DNA of 10,108 bases from Lewinella sp039816955 (GTDB taxonomy: Bacteria > Bacteroidota > Bacteroidia > Chitinophagales > Saprospiraceae), in the NCBI GenBank assembly GCA_039816955.1, contig JBCBWU010000236.1, positions 1-10,108 of the forward strand, read 5' to 3'. Below are positions 1 through 5,609 of this stretch, in pieces. Position numbers and translations under genes: made by a program. The notes under the pieces were generated by a model. That model did no database searches, was not told the origin of the DNA, and saw only the letters and a list, made by a program, of their open reading frames with translations. The stretch's first letter is position 1, and the number at the start of each line of letters is the position of its first letter.

Positions 1-875
1 ATCTACAAGTCACAGGGTTTTCAGAACAGCACTTTGCAGCCCTGCAAGAGAAGATAATTGGCCAGCTGGTGGATAGGATCAATACGCTAGATCAACAGCG
101 GGAGTTGTTCCTGCTTATTCACGGTTTCCGCAAACCACTAGTGCCACAGCAGTGGAGTTCTTCTTCTAAAGATGATTACAACAATGTGCGCAGTAGTATT
201 ACCAGCCGTTACGCTCCTGATCAAGCACCCCAATTTGTAGAAGTCTATTGGGATGGAACCTTTGACTGCTGCATCGGTCGGAAGGCGAAGGTCAATAAGC
301 GTATTTTTCAATTGTTTGAAGATGTAGCTCAAGTCCAAGCTACCCGCACGGGCTATGCATTAAGACAGCTCGTTGAAGGAATTGAAAGGGAACAGTTGAA
401 CATTATTACCCATAGCCTGGGGGCGCAGGTAGGAGTATCAATCGTGAGCAATACCTACGATGAGCGCATTGATTCTACGTTGCAATCTTTACCCACACCA
501 GCACAGCCGCGGGTGAACTTATGCTTATTGGCACCGGCCATTTCGAAAGAACCCTTTTTCGATTACGATGAGCGAACGACTACTCTGGATCTAACGGATG
601 AGGATAATTATCGCTTATCGGTGCTTTACAACAAGAAAGACTTCGTGTTGCGTAAGCGAGTACTCATTTTTGGCCCGGGACCTCGCAAGTATGGAAATAC
701 GTCGCTGGGATGCAATTGCCAACGTGAGCTAAATAAGCTAGAAGACTATTTCTTGGAGCATTTTCCAAATTCATCACTAAGCTTGCAGGAGGCGGCCATT
801 GGTGGTACGCATCGTTTTTGGCGCTACGTGGAGTCAGAAGCTTTTTCCAGTTTTCTTTCGGAGCGCGTTAGATGA
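1..875 (+). CDS. Alpha/beta-hydrolase-fold protein, 5'-truncated by window edge
   Basis: The reading frame is open from base 3 to the TGA at 873-875, so the gene probably starts left of the window; the GTG at 69 is possible but residues before it already read like coding sequence. Numbered from that GTG (268 residues), I see the first hydrolase strand ending in LLIHGF (15-20), which gives the oxyanion-side HG. The nucleophile elbow is THSLGA with Ser116; it has Thr in place of the first Gly of GxSxG, as in the DUF900-like/uncharacterised hydrolase group. Plausible acid and base are Asp191 (in NKKDFVL) and His248 (in GGTHRFW). Several cysteines (67, 68, 215, 217) are present; no signal peptide can be judged because the N-terminus is missing. 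Substrate is unknown; esterase or lipase-like chemistry is inference. A methyltransferase gene follows 42 bp downstream on the same strand, so co-transcription is possible. Confidence 0.8.
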   Translation, partial: LQVTGFSEQHFAALQEKIIGQLVDRINTLDQQRELFLLIHGFRKPLVPQQWSSSSKDDYNNVRSSITSRYAPDQAPQFVEVYWDGTFDCCIGRKAKVNKRIFQLFEDVAQVQATRTGYALRQLVEGIEREQLNIITHSLGAQVGVSIVSNTYDERIDSTLQSLPTPAQPRVNLCLLAPAISKEPFFDYDERTTTLDLTDEDNYRLSVLYNKKDFVLRKRVLIFGPGPRKYGNTSLGCNCQRELNKLEDYFLEHFPNSSLSLQEAAIGGTHRFWRYVESEAFSSFLSERVR

Positions 876-917
876 GCCTTACGGCGAATTTGGTACTCGT
901 GATTTCAGTAGAAAATA

Positions 918-1529
918 ATGAAGACAACACCAGGAACTACGGGCTATGACAAGAATGTTGATCGCTTTGTAGTAGTTACGGAGCGGGTTCCCTTTGCGGT
1001 GCTGCATCATGATTTTCTCCCGCATCTTCCGGCCGCGCCAGCCCAAGTACTTGATCTAGGAGCTGGTATAGGCAGAGATGCTTATGAACTGTGCCAGCGC
1101 GGATACAAGGTCACAGCAGTGGAACCCCTGGCCGCTTTTCGGCAATTGGGACAGACACGCTATCCTTCACCTGCCCTTGAATGGGTAGATGATGCCTTGC
1201 CAGATTTATCTAGGCTGGATGCTTACCAGGACCATTTCGATTTTGTTCTGGTTTCTGGGGTGTGGCATCATTTAGATCAAGCAGAACAAGAGCAGGCACT
1301 TACCCGCATAGCCAGGCTATTGAGAGTTTCTGGTAAGGTGGCCTTGTCTTTACGGCATGGTCCGGCAGGGGCGGGTACACATACTTTTCCCATTAATACC
1401 ACCAAGCTCACCAAGCAAGCCATAGCTCAGGGTTTTGCAGTTTGTTTACAGCTATCGGGGCAAGCTAGTTTATTACCTAACAAGTCAGAAGTGATCTGGA
1501 CACGTTTGGTCTTGGAGAAAATTGGCTAA
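918..1529 (+). CDS. Class I SAM-dependent methyltransferase
   Basis: This 203-residue protein has the Rossmann-type SAM-binding core. Motif I is VLDLGAGIGRD (44-54), the acidic residue ending strand 2 is Glu69 (VTAVEP), an Asp-Asp pair follows at 91-92 (WVDDALPD), and the strand-4 motif is FDFVLVSGVWHHLD (107-120). A post-motif helix and strand follow (RIARLLRVSGKVALSLRHG). These are the usual marks of small soluble methyltransferases (Methyltransf_11/25-like). The acceptor cannot be read from the sequence. The ATG at 918 is the only sensible start, because an in-frame TAG lies at 909-911. No clear Shine-Dalgarno is present, which is normal for Bacteroidota. The gene is 42 bp after the hydrolase gene and converges on the AraC gene. 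A link to tellurite or thiopurine methyltransferases is possible but not supported by anything specific. Confidence 0.88.
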   Translation: MKTTPGTTGYDKNVDRFVVVTERVPFAVLHHDFLPHLPAAPAQVLDLGAGIGRDAYELCQRGYKVTAVEPLAAFRQLGQTRYPSPALEWVDDALPDLSRLDAYQDHFDFVLVSGVWHHLDQAEQEQALTRIARLLRVSGKVALSLRHGPAGAGTHTFPINTTKLTKQAIAQGFAVCLQLSGQASLLPNKSEVIWTRLVLEKIG

Positions 1530-1577
1530 CTGCAGCAATAGGACATTCCCTTTTTGGACGGCCATTTCCTTTATCTG

Positions 1578-1610
1578 GGTAGTGCTGCGGATAGTCATCG
1601 CTTTACTACC
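1578..1610. terminator. Weak candidate hairpin between convergent genes
   Basis: GGTAGT at 1578-1583 pairs with ACTACC at 1605-1610. A second inner stem pairs GCGGAT (1587-1592, one bulged G) with ATCGC (1597-1601) around an AGTC loop. It lies in the 118-bp gap between the convergent methyltransferase and AraC genes, where a shared terminator would be expected. There is no T-run on either side, and a competing 5-bp stem (TACCG 1607-1611 with CGGTA 1619-1623) exists, so the call is tentative. Confidence 0.25.
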
Positions 1611-1647
1611 GCTAGGTCCGGTATCATCATTAGATCACTCTCCCCTT

Positions 1648-2595
1648 CTAATGCGCTTTCCGTCGCAATTGCTGTTGATATTCCTTCGGTGTGAGTCGCT
1701 CGCGGCGCTTGAACATCCGCACAAAGTAGGATAAGCTATTGAAGCCGCATTCCATATACACCTCCTTAACTTTCTTGCGCGGATTTTGCAGCAAGCTAAC
1801 GGCAAGCTTCAAGCGCTCATTATTGATGAAATCGATGGGGGAGATATTGAGCTCATTCTTAAATACCCGATGGAAATTAGACTCACTCATGTAGGCCTTT
1901 TGACTCAATTCTTTAATGGTCAGGTTTTTATCCAGGTTTTTCCGAATGTAGTGGATAATGTACGCCAGACGATGACTGCTACTGAGCTGCATGGTTTGTT
2001 CGGTATAGATCTTCTTGTTCTCCGTTTGTAAAATCCGAATGACCAATTCCCGTAAGATAAAATCAACAAAGATGTCTCGAGAGCTGTGATCTTCCGTGAA
2101 GAGGAAAGTTAAGCGGCGGATGAGCTGCTGGATCGCCACATCATTGGTGAAGTGAAAATTATAGTCGGTAAACTTCCATTCGCTGTCTACCTTACTGCGG
2201 CTTTCGTTTAAAAAAGCCACCGTGTTTTTGATTTGATCCTCTTCAATGGCGAGCGCGAGGCAGCGAGTAGGCGTATCCATTTGAGCTTCCGGAAAATCAA
2301 TACACATCAACTCGTCGGCCGGGAGGATGAGTGATTCACCCGGTAGGAAACTGAACGGGGTCATACTATCCAGGTGCATGACTTTCTTCCCTTCTAGCAT
2401 ACTGGCCAGTACGGGTTGATGAAAGCGCAGTAACACCTGTTCTGCTTCCTGATGCGTTTCGAAGAGATGAAGCTCCGCATTTTGTGCCGCGTAAGTGGTT
2501 TGGTTTTCCACTAGTGTCTCCAGGCGCCGATTCTTAAAAACGGTATTGGAAAATGGCATTAAGGATTGGTTTTTTAGGATCGTATTAGGGACCAT
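1648..2595 (-). CDS. AraC-family transcriptional regulator (next to aldehyde dehydrogenase)
   Basis: The 315-residue protein ends in a two-helix-turn-helix AraC/XylS DNA-binding domain (about 210-311). The first HTH is LTIKELSQKAYMSESNFHRVFK (225-246). The second contains VKEVYMECGFNSLSYFVRMFKR (276-297) followed by LTPKEY, with the family-typical GFNS..YF..FKR pattern. Residues about 35-130 look like the N-terminal effector domain of the AraC_N (PF06719-like) group, including FLPGESLILPADE (83-95). The Met at 13 (base 2559) is an alternative start; I kept the first ATG. It is divergent from the aldehyde dehydrogenase, an arrangement typical of a local regulator. Control of that gene by an aldehyde or alcohol signal, and autoregulation from the shared 211-bp region, are inference. 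No Shine-Dalgarno is evident. Confidence 0.9.
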   Translation of the reverse strand: MVPNTILKNQSLMPFSNTVFKNRRLETLVENQTTYAAQNAELHLFETHQEAEQVLLRFHQPVLASMLEGKKVMHLDSMTPFSFLPGESLILPADELMCIDFPEAQMDTPTRCLALAIEEDQIKNTVAFLNESRSKVDSEWKFTDYNFHFTNDVAIQQLIRRLTFLFTEDHSSRDIFVDFILRELVIRILQTENKKIYTEQTMQLSSSHRLAYIIHYIRKNLDKNLTIKELSQKAYMSESNFHRVFKNELNISPIDFINNERLKLAVSLLQNPRKKVKEVYMECGFNSLSYFVRMFKRRERLTPKEYQQQLRRKAH

Positions 2596-2718
2596 TAAAA
2601 TAACGGATAAAGGCCAAAAAACGTAAATGAGCAGTGTGTTTTAGGGCAAGCAGCGCTGATTTTGCAAGGATTGTTCACCTTCTTAATAGAATTCGACAAA
2701 AACGACTGCTATTGCAAC

Positions 2719-2728
2719 TATAATTTTG
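2719..2728 (+). promoter_or_regulatory. Candidate promoter -7/-10 element for aldehyde dehydrogenase
   Basis: TAATTTTG at 2721-2728 matches the Bacteroidota -7 consensus TAnnTTTG exactly, and it overlaps a TATAAT at 2719-2724. No clear TTG -33 element lies at the expected spacing; TTCGAC at 2692-2697 is the nearest hexamer-like sequence. That is consistent with a promoter needing an activator such as the divergent AraC protein. Transcription would start about 70 nt before the ATG. Confidence 0.45.
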
Positions 2729-2740
2729 ATGTCGATATGT

Positions 2741-2779
2741 TTTTGGAATTTAATTTTTTCTATCTGATTGATTCCAAAA
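2741..2779 (+). repeat. 9-bp perfect inverted repeat in the ALDH leader
   Basis: TTTTGGAAT at 2741-2749 is exactly complementary to ATTCCAAAA at 2771-2779, with a 21-nt AT-rich spacer. It lies downstream of the candidate -7 element and upstream of the ribosome-binding site. It could therefore be an operator with two half sites about 30 bp (three helical turns) apart, or a leader-RNA hairpin. The sequence does not decide between them. Confidence 0.4.
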
Positions 2780-2794
2780 TTTTCCAATCATCTT

Positions 2795-2800
2795 AAAGGA
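2795..2800 (+). promoter_or_regulatory. Ribosome-binding site that decides the ALDH start
   Basis: AAAGGA ends 6 nt before the ATG at 2807. It supports that ATG over the in-frame TTG at 2768. It is one of very few recognisable Shine-Dalgarno sequences in this window, suggesting strong translation of this gene. Confidence 0.7.
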
Positions 2801-2806
2801 ACAACA

Positions 2807-4330
2807 ATGAGCAGTGTTGCAACTACCACTAGCAACGTAGTGGAAAAGCCCACCTTCAAAAGCCACTACGACAACTTTATCGGCGGTAAATGGGTAGCTC
2901 CTACCAAAGGGCAGTATTTTGAAAATGTGTCCCCCGTCGATGGCCAAGCCTTTACGAAAATTGCGCGCTCTACCAAAGAAGACATTGAACTGGCCATTGA
3001 TGCCGCCTGGGCCGCTGCACCTACTTGGAATAACTCTTCAGCTACGGAACGCAGCAATATGCTGTTGAAGATTGCCAATGTAATGGAGGAGAACCTGGAA
3101 GCGCTGGCCCGTGCCGAAACTTGGGATAATGGTAAAGCCCTGCGTGAAACCAGAGCAGCGGACTTACCACTGGCTATTGACCATTTCCGCTATTTCGCCG
3201 GGGTGATCCGGGCAGAAGAGGGCAGTGTGAGTGAACTGGATGCCACCACTGTATCTATGAACGTACCTGAGCCGTTGGGTGTGGTAGGCCAAATTATTCC
3301 TTGGAATTTCCCCATCCTGATGGCTACCTGGAAGTTGGCACCAGCTTTGGCTGCGGGTAACTGTGTGGTGATCAAGCCAGCTGAGCAGACGCCCGTAGGA
3401 ATCATGATTTTGATGGAAATGATTCAGGATTTGGTACCCGATGGGGTATTGAATGTGGTTAATGGTTTTGGATTAGAAGCAGGTAAACCTTTGGCTTCTA
3501 GCCCAAGGATCAACAAAGTAGCCTTTACGGGGGAAACAACTACCGGCCAGTTGATCATGCAGTACGCTTCCAAGAACATCACTCCAGTGACCTTGGAGCT
3601 TGGGGGTAAGTCTCCTAATATTTTCTTCTCCTCGGTCATGGATGCTGACGACGCGTTCTTTGATAAGTGCCTGGAAGGGGCTGTGATGTTTGCGTTGAAC
3701 CAGGGTGAGGTTTGTACTTGTCCTTCCCGAATCTTGGTGCAAGAGGATATTTACGATGCCTTCATCGCTAGGGTAATTGAGCGTACCAAAGCAATTAAGC
3801 TCGGACACCCTATGGATCCTAGCACCATGATGGGAGCGCAAGCTTCAAATGATCAGTACGAGAAGATTCTTAACTACATCAATATTGGTAAAGAAGAAGG
3901 CTGTGAAGTGTTGACCGGCGGTGAGGCGGCTTACAACGAAGGGCTTGAGGGTGGATATTATGTTCAACCTACCATTCTGAAGGGGCACAATAAGATGCGT
4001 GTCTTCCAGGAAGAGATTTTCGGACCGGTCGTTTGTGTAACCACCTTCAAAGACGAGGCCGAAGCCATTGAGATTGCTAATGATACACTTTACGGTCTGG
4101 GAGCTGGCGTATGGACCAGAGATATGCACCAGGCTTATCAGATCTCACGCGCGGTGCAGGCTGGCCGAGTTTGGGTCAACTGCTACCATGCTTATCCCGC
4201 ACACGCACCATTTGGTGGTTACAAAAAGTCAGGTATTGGCCGTGAGACGCACAAGATGATGCTGAATCACTATCGCCAAACCAAGAACATGTTGATCTCT
4301 TATGATAAGAATGCCTTAGGGTTTTTCTAA
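2807..4330 (+). CDS. NAD(P)-dependent aldehyde dehydrogenase (acetaldehyde/ExaC-AldB-like class)
   Basis: The 507-residue enzyme is full length for the ALDH superfamily and would oxidise an aldehyde to the carboxylate with NAD(P)+ in the cytoplasm. Visible signatures are IIPWNFP with the oxyanion Asn167, FTGETTTG (240-247) at the cofactor site, VTLELGGKSP with general base Glu264, NQGEVCTCPSR (298-308) with catalytic Cys303 by alignment to the family, and EEIFGPV with Glu403 and Phe405. The NQGEVCTCPSR version is typical of the ExaC/AldB acetaldehyde-type dehydrogenases, so short aliphatic aldehydes are the likely substrates; this is inference. The start at 2807 is chosen for its AAAGGA ribosome-binding site. 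The divergent AraC gene and the downstream DUF779 gene are the expected companions. The large number of codons with family-consistent residues leaves little doubt about the class. Confidence 0.96.
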   Translation: MSSVATTTSNVVEKPTFKSHYDNFIGGKWVAPTKGQYFENVSPVDGQAFTKIARSTKEDIELAIDAAWAAAPTWNNSSATERSNMLLKIANVMEENLEALARAETWDNGKALRETRAADLPLAIDHFRYFAGVIRAEEGSVSELDATTVSMNVPEPLGVVGQIIPWNFPILMATWKLAPALAAGNCVVIKPAEQTPVGIMILMEMIQDLVPDGVLNVVNGFGLEAGKPLASSPRINKVAFTGETTTGQLIMQYASKNITPVTLELGGKSPNIFFSSVMDADDAFFDKCLEGAVMFALNQGEVCTCPSRILVQEDIYDAFIARVIERTKAIKLGHPMDPSTMMGAQASNDQYEKILNYINIGKEEGCEVLTGGEAAYNEGLEGGYYVQPTILKGHNKMRVFQEEIFGPVVCVTTFKDEAEAIEIANDTLYGLGAGVWTRDMHQAYQISRAVQAGRVWVNCYHAYPAHAPFGGYKKSGIGRETHKMMLNHYRQTKNMLISYDKNALGFF

Positions 4331-4358
4331 AGATCAATAATTGCCGTGTATAAACTGT

Positions 4359-4394
4359 GGTGGCTGTTTTTGAGGAAGCAGCCACCCTGTTTTC
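4359..4394 (+). terminator. Hairpin between ALDH and DUF779 genes (terminator or attenuator)
   Basis: GGTGGCTG at 4359-4366 pairs perfectly with CAGCCACC at 4379-4386. The stem can extend inward with weaker pairs (4367-4370 with 4375-4378) to a TGAG loop. CTGTTTTCC follows, with only four T. It lies in the 91-bp gap between the two genes and could lower DUF779 expression relative to the dehydrogenase, or protect the upstream mRNA end. Confidence 0.6.
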
Positions 4395-4421
4395 CAAACC
4401 GAAACCAAATAAGTGCATTTT

Positions 4422-4796
4422 ATGACGACTCCACGCGTACTTATATCCGATCAGGCCAAAGCGATTGTAGAAGAATTAAGAGCTGAGCACGGTGATCTCA
4501 TGTTTCACCAAAGCGGTGGCTGTTGTGATGGTTCTTCTCCGATGTGTTTCCCTAAAGGAGAACTCCTCATCAACGAAACGGACGTCTGGCTAGGCAATAT
4601 TCATGACTGTAACTTCTATATGTCGGCTGATCAGTTTGAATATTGGAAGCACACCCAACTCACGGTTGATGTAGTGCCCGGACGGGGCGCTAGTTTTTCA
4701 CTCGAAATTCCCCTGGGAATCCGCTTTGTAATCAAGTCTCGCTTGTACAAAGAAGAGGAAGAAGGGAATCTTAGTGCCATTCGTTACGGCGAGTAA
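4422..4796 (+). CDS. DUF779 family protein, aldehyde dehydrogenase companion
   Basis: This 124-residue protein matches the DUF779 (PF05610) pattern as I know it. After an N-terminal helix (QAKAIVEELRAEHG) comes FHQSGGCCDGSSPMCF (28-43), with His29, Cys34, Cys35 and Cys42, and then WLGNIHDCNFYM (56-67) with His61 and Cys63. The rest is predicted beta-rich with no signal peptide, so it is probably cytosolic. The family commonly sits beside ExaC/AldB-like aldehyde dehydrogenases; its biochemical role is not known to me. The conserved Cys/His cluster suggests metal binding or thiol chemistry (inference). I chose the ATG at 4422 over the GTG at 4413, which would only add three residues; neither has a clear Shine-Dalgarno. 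The C-terminus has an acidic run (KEEEEG) that looks lineage-specific. Confidence 0.9.
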   Translation: MTTPRVLISDQAKAIVEELRAEHGDLMFHQSGGCCDGSSPMCFPKGELLINETDVWLGNIHDCNFYMSADQFEYWKHTQLTVDVVPGRGASFSLEIPLGIRFVIKSRLYKEEEEGNLSAIRYGE

Positions 4797-4869
4797 ATCA
4801 AGCGGATGCTACTCCGTAGTGGGCAAAACGCTATTCTTCCCTTACATTTATGGTAAACTTGTGATCCAT

Positions 4870-5511
4870 ATGTCTGGGATAAAATATCTATTGGGGCTTT
4901 GGGCCTACTTTGTACTCATCTTACCGGGCAATACCCAAACGCCCAATACGGCCTACACCATTCAGGAAAATGACTGGCTCAGTAGTGTTGCCGAGCGGGC
5001 TTATGATAATCCTCATCTGTATCACCGCATTATTGAAGGGACCAACCGCAAAGCGGAAACAGACAATACCTTCACCCGGATTAATCAGGCCAATCAGATT
5101 CAGGTAGGGCAGAAGGTATTCATTCCTGCCGCTCCGACTACCACTAATTTGGCGGGAATACCCCAAACCAATTGCGAGATCCGACTCTGGTACAACTATC
5201 AGGTAGTAGCCATTGGTGTCATCAACCAGAAATGGGAGGAGGAAGGGGTGGATTTGGAAACCCGTGCCCACCGGGCCTACGAACTACGGCACGAAGCCCG
5301 TGTTAATGCCCGCTACCTCATGACCGACAAAGCGACGGTCAAAGTACTCCAAGATCGGGATATGGCTAAGTACGGAAATCCTGACGGACCCACCTTTGAG
5401 TACCTGCTCAAAAAGAATACGGATAACGGTATCACCTTAGAAGAAGCCTACCAATCAATCATTGATAGCAGTAGCCGAACGGATACGAGGTATAATGCGG
5501 ATTGTCAGTAG
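4870..5511 (+). CDS. Secreted LysM-domain protein with unrecognised C-terminal domain
   Basis: The 213-residue protein begins with a hydrophobic segment (MSGIKYLLGLWAYFVLILPG), a likely signal peptide or membrane anchor. A LysM-type module follows at about 28-86: YTIQENDWLSSVAERAYDNP opens it and the closing IQVGQKVFIP strand is canonical. LysM binds N-acetylglucosamine polymers, so a peptidoglycan location in the periplasm is likely. Residues about 102-213 (including HEARVNARYLM and GNPDGPTFEYLLKK) form a charged helical region I do not recognise. Two cysteines (102 and 212) bracket this part and could form a disulfide. The frame is open back to 4774, but the ATG at 4870 places the signal sequence at the N-terminus and avoids overlap with the DUF779 gene. 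It lies 73 bp after that gene on the same strand. Function beyond wall binding is unknown. Confidence 0.82.
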   Translation: MSGIKYLLGLWAYFVLILPGNTQTPNTAYTIQENDWLSSVAERAYDNPHLYHRIIEGTNRKAETDNTFTRINQANQIQVGQKVFIPAAPTTTNLAGIPQTNCEIRLWYNYQVVAIGVINQKWEEEGVDLETRAHRAYELRHEARVNARYLMTDKATVKVLQDRDMAKYGNPDGPTFEYLLKKNTDNGITLEEAYQSIIDSSSRTDTRYNADCQ

Positions 5512-5519
5512 TGGGCAAA

Positions 5520-5606
5520 TAGGAAATTAGAAAGAAGAAGTAGGAAATTAGAAGTGCCAGAATTTACTCCATTTCTAACTTCTACCTTCCTATTTCTAAT
5601 TTCACC
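5520..5606. terminator. Long imperfect hairpin built from four related motifs; likely bidirectional terminator
   Basis: TAGGAAATTAGAA occurs at 5520-5532 and again at 5541-5553 as a 13-bp direct repeat. Two inverted, slightly diverged copies lie at 5573-5585 and 5594-5606. Together they fold about 5524-5555 onto 5571-5603, beginning with a perfect 10-bp pairing of AAATTAGAAA (5524-5533) with TTTCTAATTT (5593-5602). The element fills nearly all of the 98-bp gap between the convergent LysM and TonB-receptor genes. A terminator role is inferred from position and symmetry. The structure also resembles a dispersed intergenic repeat. Confidence 0.6.
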
Positions 5607-5609
5607 CCT

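Noticed and set aside
872..949. 25-codon frame whose ATG overlaps the hydrolase stop (ATGA)
   Set aside because: It is very short, overlaps the methyltransferase start in another frame, and lacks any recognisable feature. The ATGA overlap alone is not enough.
1522..1734. 70-residue + strand frame starting with TTG inside the end of the methyltransferase gene
   Set aside because: It overlaps the methyltransferase end and runs antisense over the AraC C-terminal coding region, whose protein homology is clear. It has no recognisable domain and a poor start.
3473..3841. 122-codon frame antisense to the aldehyde dehydrogenase
   Set aside because: The sense strand encodes catalytic ALDH motifs in this stretch. 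The antisense product has no domain signs and is a shadow of codon usage.
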